A stretch of DNA of 64,000 bases from assembly GCA_025558095.1 (NCBI GenBank), contig JAIVFI010000008.1:682001-746000 (forward strand). The letters run 5' to 3'. Under the pieces are notes generated by a model, which worked only from the letters and a program-made list of their open reading frames with translations, ran no database searches and was not told where the DNA came from. Below, in pieces: positions 31,618 through 42,258 of this stretch; within the stretch, counting starts at the first letter, position 1; each line of letters starts with the position of its first letter. The translations under genes and the position numbers were made by a program. This stretch comes from Hyaloraphidium curvatum (Eukaryota; Monoblepharomycota; Hyaloraphidiomycetes; Hyaloraphidiales; Hyaloraphidiaceae).

Positions 31618-32644
31618 CTGAATGCGGTGTGCGTTGTCGCCCACGCAAGTCAACGCCCCTGTCCTTTTTGAAGCCCCCAAAGCCACCCCCCTCATGTGCA
31701 CCGCCAAGGAGATGGGACGACGGGCACGATGCACCGCTAGTAGAGAAGGACAGCGGGCATCCCGTCGAAGCCGAAGCTGCTTAGGCTCGCCGTTGCCGGA
31801 CGGCCAAGGCCGCTTTGACGAAGGCCCCAACGCGTTGGCGGGGATGAAAGAGAAGGGCACTTTACAAAGGACACCAAGGGTTGGCAAGTTTCCGGTCCCG
31901 GACAAGCATCCGAGAGGCTTCTTGATCGCACCGGGCACGGTCGGCATCGACGGCCTCCTTTCCACGCGGCGTTCCCATCAGCGCCCCCCGCGCTTTTGCC
32001 CGATCCAATGTTTGGAGCCGGTCCGTGTCCAACCTCGCCGCGGCCTTTGTCGGCTACGGGTCACGGCCCTTGGCCGGCCAACACCGCCCGCGGCTTTGCT
32101 GACTGGCGGTGCCGGCCGCCCTGGTCACCGGTGCCTGACCGCGGCCGGCCCGCATACGATGCAGCGCGACAATTGGCCGGGCATCGGCAGGTGTGGAGGA
32201 CGGGGGCCGGAGAACGCCCGCGGCCTGTGGGGGACGGTGGAAGTGGGACGCAGGGGCAGGTGGCCGTGCGGCGGCGGGCATCGGCGCCGGGACCCTACGC
32301 CGCCCGGATGTAGATGCCAATCGAGTCGGCGGAGGCAATCCGATGGCCGCGGACGTGCTCGGAGCGATGGTAGCGGTGCGTCCCGGCACAGCCGAAGGGG
32401 AGTGAGGGCCCGGTGAGTCACGGAGGTGGGAGTTCGGGAGGGTGCCCCGAGGTGATGGGAAGACGTGGCCCGCGGCGACCCCGGGACAAACACAAGGGAG
32501 ATGGCTGCTTGCAGTGGCCAGGGTGCCGGACGCTGATGGCGGGAACGGAGGTCGGGGGGAAGCGTCGAAATCCACGTCCGCTGTCCCTTCTGATGTCATC
32601 AGCCACCGTCCCCTTCCATTGCCGCAGTCCCTCTTCCCGCTCCG
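31618..32644. other. Long divergent intergenic region
   Basis: About 1.03 kb separates the starts of the TTC25-like gene (minus) and the 702-aa membrane protein (plus), far more than other divergent pairs in the window. Open frames here are GC-driven and lack motifs. No tRNA, repeat or mobile element is evident. It could hold long promoters or a non-coding RNA, but nothing supports a specific call. Confidence 0.45.
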
Positions 32645-34979
32645 ATGCCTGACCCGGGCGACTCGCTCGTGTCCGGCAGCTCGCTGGCCGCGGCCGGCGA
32701 CTCGCTTGCGTCGGCGGGGCCCGCGCCGTGGGGCGCGTACGGCGCGCCGGTGCCCTCTCCCGGTGCGGCGGCCGCGGCGTTCCTGCCGCAGAACACCGTC
32801 GCGTCGGGCGTCGAGGTCGAGATGGGCACCGACGGCTTCGTGCACGTGTCGGGCCGCATCCCGTCGGGGCTCGTCGACCCCGGCCCGCCGCCCCCGGACG
32901 TCGCCGCCGCCCTCGCCCTCGCCGCGCCGCCCCCGCCCGCCCCCGCCCCGCCCCCGCTGCCCGGCCCCTCCGCGCCCCGCCCGCGCATCAAGAAGCGCGC
33001 TACCTACCTGCGCTCGCTCATCTCGCTGCTCGCCTCGTTCCTGCTGCCCATCGTCTTCACAATGTGCTGGATGCGCACGCAGGTGCTGACCCTCAGCTCG
33101 CCAGACGCGTCGTGGGTGCTGTACAACGCACTCGGCATCGGCGCGCCGCTCGCCTTCGCCATCTACGGCGACCTGGGCGGCGGCGACGTCGACGTGGTGC
33201 TCTACACCGGCGCGGGATTCATGTTCGCCTTTGGCGGCATGTACTTTGCCTTTGCGACCCTGCCCAACCCGCCGCCGAATTTTCCCATGTGGGTCGTCGT
33301 GCTGTCTTGCATGCGCCGCTCGTTCTGACCCCGCCCTCGCCCTCCTTTCGCCAGGTACGCGCTCTACATCGCCATCGCGTGCACCCTCATCGGCTACTTC
33401 TTCCTCGGCGCCGCCGTGCAGCTCCTCCTGACCTGGCGCTGGCGCTGGATCGTCCCCACGCACATCGGCACCGTCTCGGACGAGGAGTTCGTCTGGTGGC
33501 GCACCTCGCGCCGCGGCAAGGGCACCACCCCCCTCACCGACTTCTACTACGGCGACGGGGTCGACCACTCCCGCGACACGCAAAAGAAGGAGCCCTTCAT
33601 GCCCGCCATCCCCGACCCCGAGCCGGCCAAGAAGGCCGCGGCCGAGGTGGTCTCGCTCCCGCGGGGGGGCAGCTACTACCCCGACGACAAGTCCAGCATC
33701 GCCACGCGGCACAACCCCGCGTGGGCGGACCCCGAGCCCACGGCCGGCGGGGACGACGGGGACGAGGAGGAGGGGTTCCTCTGGGGCTCGGGCGAGTTCG
33801 GCACGCTCGGCGGGCCGGGGCAGGAGGAGAACCTGCTCCCGACGGCCGAGATCCCCGCGCCGCAGGCCGTCTTCGAGAGCCTGGACCGGCCGATGGGGTA
33901 CAACTCCCTCTCGCGGCGGAGCACCAACTCGGACTTCGAGTACCCGACCAAGTTCGCCTCGGTCCCCCGCGCGGGGACCGCGGCGGTGCACCAGGGGGAC
34001 GCCAAGGCGCCGTGGTACGACCCGCGCTCGCGCGCGTGGACCGACGCCGCGTGGGCGTCGAGGTACATGGTCGCAAAGCTGCTGGTGTGGAGCCACGTTG
34101 CCGCGGGGACGTGGGTCATGACGATACACATGCAGAGTCCCGAGAGCTGGAGATGTGGGTTGCCGGCATGGGTGCGCCCGATGGCGACGGGGCTGACCTT
34201 TTCTCCCCCCCCCTTCCCAGGGTTCACGTGCTTCATGTTCCCCATCATCGTCGGCGCGCAGAAGTCGCTGGCCACGCTCGCGGTCCGCGGCATGCCCGAG
34301 GACCTGTACCACGTCATCCGTTTCGAGTCGCACTTCCTGGCCAGCCTGCTGTACCGCCTGCTCTTTTTCGTCGTGCGGACCACCTGGACCTTCATCTGGG
34401 TGCTCTTCGTCGGTGGGTTGCATGCAGGGGGCGGCAATCTGCGCGCCTCTCACGCCGCGTCCCAGAAATCGTGTACAAGATCTTCAGCATCGGCATCGTC
34501 TACATCCCCCTCGTCGAGGAATGGCGCTCGCACCGCTACATCACCTGGCTCTTCCCCGCGCCCGAGCGCGACCCCGAGCGGCGCAAGCGCACCATCGAGG
34601 AGGGCTTCTTCTACCTGCAGGGCGCCGACATCTGCACCTGCCTCGGCGTGTGGATCCTCCGCGCCGCCACGGGGCACATCCCCACCATGAGCCCCGAGGG
34701 CGACATGCAGCTCAAGTTCAACATCATGTTCCTGATCCAGCTGCTGGTCGAGCTGGCCATCGTGCCCATCTACTACTTTTTCGCGCGCGGGGTGCTCAAG
34801 GTGAAGGACTTTGACCCCCTGACGACGGGGTACGCGTACCTGTCGAGGTACCAGGTGCAGATGACGGTGTTTGCGCTGGCGTGCTACCAGATCAACCTGG
34901 GGATGCTCGCGTGGGTCTTTCGGGGCGCCCCGCCGGGATCCGCGGCTCACCTCCCGTTTCCCGCAGCATGGGGCTCTAG
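32645..34979 (+). CDS. Multi-pass membrane protein of unknown family
   Basis: Five exons (32645-33303, 33355-34154, 34221-34412, 34466-34910, 34967-34979), 702 aa. A Pro/Ala-rich cytosolic-type N-terminus (about 115 residues) precedes hydrophobic helices such as LISLLASFLLPIVFTMCW, WVLYNALGIGAPLAFAIYG, GAGFMFAFGGMYFAFATL and YIAIACTLIGYFFLGAAV. A hydrophilic acidic loop of about 200 residues follows, then more helices (GFFYLQGADICTCLGVWIL, IMFLIQLLVELAIVPIYYFFA). The last exon adds only four residues after the splice (GMLAMGL). The intron 1 donor (GTCTTG) is weak, but it is the only one that keeps the helix LYALYIAIACTL in frame. No transporter or enzyme motif is recognised. Confidence 0.68.
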
Positions 34980-35129
34980 AGCGGCGTCGGAGGTCGTTGG
35001 TCTGTCTCAGGATGATTTGCGTTGGAATATGTATGCAGCATGCACAGGAACACGTTCCGTCGAAAAACGAACCGCAGGCGGGGGTGGGGGACGAGGGTCT
35101 GATCGGTAACGCGGGGACAACGCGATGGA

Positions 35130-36731
35130 ATGCCCGCGCCGGAGCTCGCCCGGTCCCTCGGCCTGGCCCTTTTATCCGCCGTACTCCTTGGATTTGCGCT
35201 GTTTTCGCTGCCGGCGCCCGAGCGGGCCGAGTTCGCCGCGGCCCCGGCGCGTCCTCCCATCGCGGTCCTCCGCGCCCTCGACAACGCGACGGTGCCTTTC
35301 GACGGGGGCGCCGCACCAACGGACAACGCGTCCGACAATGGCTCCTGGAACCTACCCGCCGAACGCAACGATACGGCCCGGCGCAACGAAACCTCCGCGT
35401 CCGAGAGCGCTCCCAACAACGGCTCCTGGGCCGCGCTGCTCTCCCCGCTCCCCGAAAACGCCAACGCCTCCCTCCCCCTGTCGTCGCGCGGCCCGTTCCT
35501 CACCATCCAAACGGGCACGATGCCCGGCAACGGCAAGGGCATCGGGCACACGCACTGGGAGGTCTTTTCGTGCCTCGCCCTCGCCGCCGCGTTCCCCCCG
35601 CTGCGGGACCTCGCGCCGGGCAGGCGGACCGCGGTGGTGCCGCCGGCGGTCAAGTGCGGGCACGGGGTGGGGTGCAGGTGCGGGGACATTTACAGGCTGC
35701 AGGAGACGGTGCCGGGGAGGGAGTTTGGGGTCACGCGCGAGGCCGTGGAGGCGGCGGTCGAGAGCGGCGAGCTGAGGGAGGTCCCGCTGCCCGGCCCGTT
35801 CAACAACGGGAAGAAGTTCGGCGAGGCGCTGGCGGAGCTGTTCGCCAGGGAGGCCAACGAAACGAAGGGCGGGGGGGCGCTGGTGCTGCGTGCCGTCGAG
35901 CTCAACCCTTGGTCGTCGTGCACGCAGAACGTGCCCGAGGCGGAGATGGACGCGTACATGGGGCAGCTGCCGCCGATGGAGCACGAGTTTTACCGGCTGG
36001 CGAGGAGGTGGCCGACCCGGCTCGGCTGCGAGTTCGGGTCGCGGTCCGACGCGGCCAACGGCACCGCGGGCGGTGCTGCGGGCAAGCTGGCCATCGCGGC
36101 GCACGTGCGGAGGGGCGACTACAAGAGCAACAAGGGCCAGAAGCTCACCGGCAACGCGTGGTTCGCCGAGGCACTCGAGCACGCCGTCCGCTGGGCCTTC
36201 CGCATCCCCTACAACGACACGGGGCGCTTCCCCGACTCGATGGCCGATCGCGTCGAGATCCGGATATTCACCGACGGCACGCTGGAAGAGGTCTCCCCCA
36301 TCGTTGCCCGTTTCCCCGCGCGCATGGTGCGCATCCTCTCGCGGGACCACCCCTCCCCCCCTCCCAACGCCTCGGCCAACGCGACCGAGGAGTGGAAGCT
36401 CGACCACGACGCCGTCTCGGCGCTGCACAACCTCGCATCGGCGGACGTCCTCGTCGCACAGCAGTCGTCCTTCTCCCAGCCTACTCTGGCAATCTCCCCC
36501 GCGCAGATCCGGTTCCGACCGGGGGGGAGGCTTTCGAGCATCAGGAGTGCGGTGACGGTACCGCAGGGGACGGGAGCGCAGATGGAGCGGGTGTGGGATC
36601 TGCTGGACTTAAGGTGGAGGGACTACCTGAAGGCGCTGAAGGAGGACGCGGGGAGGTGGGCAGGCGAGTGGGATTGCCCGATGGGGAGGGCTAGGAACTG
36701 GGACGGGGGCGGGTTCGGGATCCCGTTGTAG
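35130..36731 (+). CDS. Fucosyltransferase-like type II membrane glycosyltransferase
   Basis: A single 533-aa exon. It has a short N-tail, a signal anchor (SLGLALLSAVLLGFALFSLP), a glycosylation-rich stem (many NGS, NDT and NET sequons), then a Golgi-type catalytic domain. The key motif is AAHVRRGDYKSN at about residue 322-333. This is the H.R.GD peptide (motif I) of alpha-1,2/alpha-1,6 fucosyltransferases and protein O-fucosyltransferases, whose Arg contacts GDP-fucose. The downstream block RIFTDGTLEEV and the ADVLVAQQSSFSQPTLAISP region resemble motifs II/III of GT11-type enzymes. Family assignment between GT11, GT23 and GT37 is not secure. There are at least ten N-glycosylation sequons. Confidence 0.66.
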   Translation: MPAPELARSLGLALLSAVLLGFALFSLPAPERAEFAAAPARPPIAVLRALDNATVPFDGGAAPTDNASDNGSWNLPAERNDTARRNETSASESAPNNGSWAALLSPLPENANASLPLSSRGPFLTIQTGTMPGNGKGIGHTHWEVFSCLALAAAFPPLRDLAPGRRTAVVPPAVKCGHGVGCRCGDIYRLQETVPGREFGVTREAVEAAVESGELREVPLPGPFNNGKKFGEALAELFAREANETKGGGALVLRAVELNPWSSCTQNVPEAEMDAYMGQLPPMEHEFYRLARRWPTRLGCEFGSRSDAANGTAGGAAGKLAIAAHVRRGDYKSNKGQKLTGNAWFAEALEHAVRWAFRIPYNDTGRFPDSMADRVEIRIFTDGTLEEVSPIVARFPARMVRILSRDHPSPPPNASANATEEWKLDHDAVSALHNLASADVLVAQQSSFSQPTLAISPAQIRFRPGGRLSSIRSAVTVPQGTGAQMERVWDLLDLRWRDYLKALKEDAGRWAGEWDCPMGRARNWDGGGFGIPL

Positions 36732-36916
36732 CGGTGATGGATGACGACTGGATGATGCTAGCAGGAAGACGCGAGTGAAGTTCTTTAGTTCCTCATTGGG
36801 TATGCGTTGGTCGGCGGCTCTTCCGGAGATGGCCCGAAGCCGCCCTCCCGGCCCGAGGACACTCCCACGTCCCGAACTCACTCGCTCCTGCACGAAGGCG
36901 AAGGCTCCGCCCAAAG

Positions 36917-37813
36917 ATGGCCGGCAAACTCACCGTCTACGGCCTGTAGGTCCGCCGTGCGCGCGCTCCGGCCGAAGCTGAGGGCCGTCGCCCCGACGCG
37001 CCACCGCGTCCCAGCGACGTCTCCCAGCCGTGCCGCACGGTGACCTGGCTGCTCAGGATGCACGGCGTGCCGTTCGAATGTGGGCTGCTCACTGCCTATC
37101 TCGGGCGCGTCTGACCGCCGCCGTCTCATCGGGCCATTCGACCGCACCCGGGCAACCCGTTCGCCTCCCCCGAAGACGTCCGCACGAACCCCGGCTCGCC
37201 CAAGGGCAACGGTTCGCGAGCGCCCGAGTACCTCGAGAAGCTCTACGCCGCCGGCACCGTCCCCGTGCTCAAAGAAACCTTCCCCGACGGCCGCGAGGTG
37301 GTCATCGCCGAATCAGCCGCGATCGCCACGTATTTGGCCGAAACCCGCGGATGGGACGACGTCTACCCGCTGGGCGCAGACAAGGCCGCCGAACGCGCAA
37401 AGAGCAACCAGTGGACCCACTGGGCACACAAGAACGTGCGGCACCTCACGCAGGGGCATTTTGCCACCATCATGCGGCCCGACATCAAGTTCTCGCCGGG
37501 GGACGTGGAGACCAACAAGCGGACGGGGCGGGCGGGGCTCAAGACCATGGAGCGCGTGCTGGGGAAGAGCAAGTTCCTGACGGGGGACCAGGCGAGGATC
37601 GGGGACGTGGCGGTGTTTGCGGACGTGGGGCAGCTGCAGGACCTGGACCTGTTTGACTTCTCCGAGTTCCCCAACGTCAAGCGGTGGATGGCCGACATGC
37701 GCAAGCTGCCGGCTTATGAGGAGACGCACGCGCCCGTCTTCAAAATGATCTCGCCGGCGATCGACAAGGGCAAGAAGATGCTGGCGGAGCAGGCCGCCAA
37801 GGCCAAGATGTGA
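36917..37813 (+). CDS. Glutathione S-transferase
   Basis: Exons 36917-36945, 37015-37079 and 37176-37813 give 243 aa. Splicing assembles the N-terminal thioredoxin fold LTVYGLDVSQPCRTVTWLLR; VSQPCR resembles the catalytic start of theta/omega-like GSTs, with Ser or Cys contacting glutathione. Then come PEYLEKLYAAGTVPVL and ESAAIATYLAE, the cis-Pro and the glutathione gamma-Glu site. The helical C-domain includes FLTGDQARIGDVAVFADVGQ, matching the N-capping box region (T.AD in the family). Intron 2 is longer (96 bp) and uses a CGAAG acceptor, the least certain junction. The likely role is detoxification or peroxide metabolism in the cytosol. Confidence 0.87.
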
Positions 37814-37991
37814 GGGACCATGTTGCAGGCGCCGGTCGCCAGAACAAAGCACCAGAAGGGATCCGCAGTCGGAATCGACGGCAGGACTTGGAGCCGTCAA
37901 AAAGGCATCTTGTCAGGGCATCTTGTCAATGGATTCAATGCAGCTCATTTTCCACCTCTACTCCGATCTACGACTTGCTCCGCTTGCCACT

Positions 37992-39137
37992 CTACGCCTC
38001 CTTCCCGTCCTTCCCGTCGCCGCCTCGCTCCGTCTCGAGCTCCGCGATGCGCTTGCCGACGCTGCGCTCGAACTGCGCCCCCCAGATCTCGGCAAACAGC
38101 ACGCCCAGCGCGGTGGAAAACAGCTGCGCGCTCCCGAGCAGCGCGCTGAGCTTCTCGCCCGGGCTGCCCTCTACAGAGGCCGCGGCCATCAGAGCTGAAC
38201 TCGGCGCGGCAGCGGAGGGAGCACCCACTGTCCTTGACGCCGGGGATGGCATTGATGAGCGGCATCAGGGCCGGGAAGACGAAGCGGGTGATGGGGATCG
38301 AGGCGAAGATGAAGATGGCGAGCTTGGTCGCTGCGGGTGGCGGCCGCGGCCGCGGGGTCAGCTCGCGGAGGTCGAAAGAAGCGGGTCCGCGCACCGTAGT
38401 ACTGGTGGATCGCGACGCTGCTGGCCTTCTTCCTCCCCACGGGAGGGCGACCGACGGCAAGCCAGGAAAGCACCGCGGCGCGCATGGTGTATCCGGCCGT
38501 GAAGAGGCCCAGGAGGAACTGGACGGGGGCGGATCAGCTACTGTGCCCATGTCGGAGCGGCGAGCCCACCCCGCGCAGGTTGCCGTGCGCCTTGGAGTTG
38601 AACGTCAGCTTGAACCCCGTCAGCGCCGTCGGGATCAGGGAGAGGAAGATGACGCGGCCGTTCCAGCGGTGGAACTCGATGTTTTTCTGGCGGATGGCCT
38701 GGCTGAACTGCGAGCGGGGTTGCCCCCGGTCAGTGCCTCTCCGCAGTGCGCTGCCGCGAGGCCGCACCTGCAGCGCCGACAGCAGTCCCCACGGCAGCGA
38801 AAGCGCGTTGTGGCTGAACCAGAGCTTCCGCTCCTTGCCCGACCATTCCTCCGAGAACAGGAGCTTGCCCCACTGGAGGCCAGGCGGGAAGTGAGCGACG
38901 ACGCTTGCGACGGCGGCGCGCCGAACGCACGTTGTACGCGTCCTCCCTCGTCACCCCCGGCGCCAGGTCCGCGATGGGCCTGTGCGAGTCGTAGATCGCC
39001 TCCATGTCCTCCGGTCGCCCGTTCCTGAACTTGGAGAGGTGCGTTACGAGGGCGGAGAACGTGGTCGTGCCCTGGTACAGCATCCAGGAAACGGCCGCGG
39101 CGCCGCCGGCGAGCAGGGGAGGGAGCACGGAGGGCAT
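37992..39137 (-). CDS. DUF2306-like multi-pass membrane protein
   Basis: Six exons (39137-38931, 38872-38768, 38707-38570, 38518-38395, 38330-38229, 38170-37992), 284 aa. All five introns are 51-64 bp and every phase closes. Membrane helices carry conserved His: LWFSHNALSLPWGLLSAL, EFHRWNGRVIFLSLIPTALTGF, FLLGLFTAGYTMRAAVL, SSVAIHQYYATKLAIFIF. The HRWNGRV segment and spaced His residues resemble DUF2306 proteins, which are suspected haem-binding or redox membrane proteins. That relation is inferred from pattern only. The C-terminus is a charged tail. It ends about 180 bp after the converging GST. Confidence 0.63.
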
Positions 39138-39440
39138 GGCGGGGAGGAGAGCGGGGCTGTCTGCGTGTGGGAGCGGTGTCGTGCGCCTACGGTGTGATAA
39201 GCGGGCGCGCAGAGGCGGGGAGGGAGACAGGGTCGCGGGTGACCGTCCCTTCTTGGCGCATCATTCCTTCCTTGCCTCCACCGGGAGAATCTGAATGGTC
39301 CAAATGGCGTTGCACCCGGCATCGCAGACTTGCATGAAGATCCCGTTCTAGCCAAATCAATGGCCGAATGGTGTGTACAGCTCTGTTCCGGACGAAGAAG
39401 ACCACATCAGAGCAATGACCAGAAAATGGTCCGCATCGCA

Positions 39441-40717
39441 TCACGGCGACCCGAACACGGTGAGGTGCCCCTTCGCCTGCAGATCCTTCCAAAACGGCAG
39501 CCCGTACGCCTCCTTCGGCCGCTCCCGCACCATCCGGTCCAGCTCCTCGGCGTCCTTCCCGACAAGGATGCGCCATTCGCCCGCCCGCACCCCGTCGAGG
39601 ATGATCTTGGCCGCCTCGGCGGCCGATGTGGGAGCGCCGTCCTCGAACGAGCGGTCGTCGGCGGCCCTGTTGGGCACAGGGTCGCGGCCCAGGATGAGGG
39701 CAGAGTTGGAACCGATTCCCGTGCCTGGCGCGCACGGGAGGGTGAGAAGCGTCGCGACGGCGCGGAGCACGGATGGACGAACCGATCCAGCCGGGGCAGA
39801 CCACCGACACTCCGACGTGCGGCGCGTGGATCTGCAGGTCGGCGATGAGGGCCTCGGTGAAGCCCTTGACGGCCTGAAAGAAACGTAAGAACCGTGCGGC
39901 GACGTTCGTGATGAGCGTGATCGTACGAATTTCGCTGCGCTGTACGAGGTGTGGGGGATGTGCGGGCCGATGGAAGCAAAGAAGCCGTTGACCGAGGCGG
40001 TGTTGATCAGGTGCGCTTTGTCCGCCTTTATGAGGTCGTCGACGAAGGTGCGGCACCCATAGTAGACCCCAAAGAAGCTGAAAGCCAGCAGTCAGGCGCT
40101 GCTTCTGACGAACATGGCGTTGGAAACCCACTCGACGTTGAAAACCTTCTCCCATTCTGCTCGGTCGCCCACCACGAAGCTCCCGCCGCCTCCGATTCCG
40201 GCCTGCAGTATCCCCCGTCACCAAAAGCTCGATAACAGAGCAAGACACGTCCACGCACGTTGTTAAACAGCAGGTTCACGTCGTTCCGCCCGTGCTGCTC
40301 CAGCGCCTCGGCCCGGAACCGCTTCCAGTCCTCCTCCTTCCCGGCATCTGCTACATGCCCTGTCACCTTCGACCCCGTGCTCGCGGCCAGCTTCAGCGTC
40401 TCGTCGATGTGGCCCTTGTTCACATCAGAGAACGCGACGTCGCAACCGGCGCTGGCAAGCCTCAGCACCAGATGCCGACCCATCCCATAGCCCCCGCCGC
40501 TGACGACGGCAAACCGGCCTGCAGAAGAAAAACAATGAGACAAAGTGCTTGGAGTTGTGCAGGAGCTTCGGCGCCACCCGGCACGTCGCGCGTGTCGCGG
40601 ACTTTCCGCTCCTCGCGCGAAACACGTCCGCCCGGCTCCACACGGGGTGATCCGACGCTGACCTTTGAAGTCCGGAAAGGCATTGCTCGGACCCTCTGCT
40701 GCGGACGCGTCCGGCAT
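39441..40717 (-). CDS. Short-chain dehydrogenase/reductase
   Basis: Six exons (40717-40663, 40518-40259, 40202-40132, 40077-39927, 39873-39771, 39724-39441), 307 aa. Classical SDR features assemble only after splicing: FAVVSGGGYGMGRHLVLRLA (TGxxxGxG-type NAD(P) site with Ser for Thr), the NNAGIGGG motif, INTASVNG (catalytic Ser) and SYSAAKFAVKGF (YxxxK). VSVVCPGWIGSSI is the PG motif region. The first intron (144 bp) is the longest resolved in the window. The C-terminal extension (KIILDGVRAGEWRILVGKDAEELDRMV) matches SDRs annotated as broad-specificity ketoreductases. Divergent from the fatty-acid-hydroxylase gene (151 bp between ATGs), suggesting co-regulation. Confidence 0.9.
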
Positions 40718-40868
40718 GGCTGAGGAGTAGACTTTGCGCGGGGGAGACAGTTTTGTCCGGTCTTAAAGCTCGCGTCCTTGCCTCACCCCCTCCCTGACTC
40801 CCTGAATCGACGGGCGCCCGTTGCGCTTTCCGGGCGAATCGACGCCGATTCAAGTGCTCCACAGCAAA

Positions 40869-42078
40869 ATGGAGGCTCAGGAGCAGGAGCGCGTGGAGGA
40901 GCCCGGGCCGGCGCCGCCGACCAAGGCCGCACGCGCCGAGCGCGATGACTCGCCTCCGGACCCGCGCCAGCTCTTCGACGCTTCGGAGCTCGTCCTATAC
41001 TCGCTATTCCTCGCGTTCCTGGTGGGGCTCAACACCACAGACCGCGGGCGCCAGGTCTACGCGAGCTTCGCCGCGAGGTTCCCCGACCGCGAAGAGCGCG
41101 CCAAGGCGATGTACTTCGGAATGCTCCCCACCGCATTCGCAGCCGTGTTCTGGTTGGTTCAGGGGATGGCTGTCTACTTCGTTCAAGCGCTGAGCCTCGT
41201 TGCTCTGCAGGGGATTCGGCGGCGCCCTCTCGCTCGTGGACCTGTTCCGGGGCCCGGCCTCCGTGTTCGGCTTCCGCGTGCAGAAGGACCGCGACCCGCC
41301 GTCCGCGCTGAAGCTTGTCAAGACCGTGGCGTTCGTAATGGCGTCGCAGGCGACGATCGGGGTGGTTCTGCGCGAAATCTACTGGAGGATCTGGAAAAGG
41401 CGCGGCGGCGTGAAAACGATCAACCGGATCCCCGGCGCACTCGAGTCCCTAAAACAGTTCTTTTTCCTGGAAATTACGACCCAGTTCGGCTTCTATTGGG
41501 CCCATCGTTTGCTGCACACGAAGCTCCTGTACAAGTACGTCCACAAGGTTTGCAGATTCAGGTCCCCCCGGTTTCGTTTCGGCCTGTTGACTCCGCCGCA
41601 CCGCAGATGCACCATGAGAACCCCGCACCCTTTGTCTACGCCTCGATTTACGCCCATCCTGTTGAGCAGATCATGGCCAACTCGATGCCGATCGGGATTC
41701 CGGCGGCGCTGTACCCCGTGCACCCCTCGGTACTATCCGTCTACAACCTGTGGAGGCTGTTTGAGGCGTTCACTGCCCATGCCGGGTACAACCTCCCGCT
41801 CTTCCCCAACACCACCTTCCACGATTTCCACCGTGGGTTTCTCCTGAGCCCTCGCCTTCCCGACCTAACTCATCTGCCCTGCCCCGCCAGACCGCTACTT
41901 CAAGGACAACTACGGCATGAATGCCGGTGGAATATTAGTCGACTACCTCTTCGGCACCTGCAACCCGTACCTCAAGTGGATCGCCCGGTACCGCGCCAAC
42001 CGGCACTGGCTCACGCGGCGCAAGATCGACCCTCGCCTGCCGGATCCGGACGAGCCCGAGGACATCGAGCAGATCTAG
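40869..42078 (+). CDS. Fatty acid hydroxylase / sterol desaturase superfamily enzyme
   Basis: Exons 40869-41152, 41211-41547, 41607-41832 and 41891-42078 give 344 aa. The di-iron His clusters are complete after splicing: HRLLH (HX3H), VHKMHHENPAP (HX2HH) and HDFHHRYF (HX2HH), the last two each created or completed across an intron. Four hydrophobic segments fit an ER membrane enzyme. NYGMNAGGILVDYLFGTCNPYL follows the last box, as in C-4 methylsterol oxidase (ERG25-like) and related hydroxylases. The exact substrate (sterol, sphingoid base or alkane) cannot be assigned. It sits between an SDR and a cytochrome b5-fused desaturase-like gene, a context suggesting lipid oxidation. Confidence 0.88.
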
Positions 42079-42258
42079 GGTGTTGGGCAGTGGGATGTAT
42101 CAATTGATTCCAACCAGGCTTGCGATGCGGTGTAAAGGACGTGGGAGACGCGGTTGATCGGCCAGGCGCCGCATTTGCCACGATCGACTTGCCATCTTCG
42201 CCGAGACTCCACAATCGCCGTTCCCGAAGCTGCAGCCGGCCCTTCCGAAGCCCTAGAA

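Noticed and set aside
32054-34453. 799-codon minus-strand ORF
   Set aside because: Crosses an intergenic region and the exons of the 702-aa membrane protein in antisense; Arg/Gly/Asp-rich with no domain.
32728-35109. 793-codon plus-strand ORF overlapping the 702-aa protein
   Set aside because: Mostly a shifted frame rich in Arg/His/Pro. Only its 3' part shares the true frame, and that part is explained by the spliced model.
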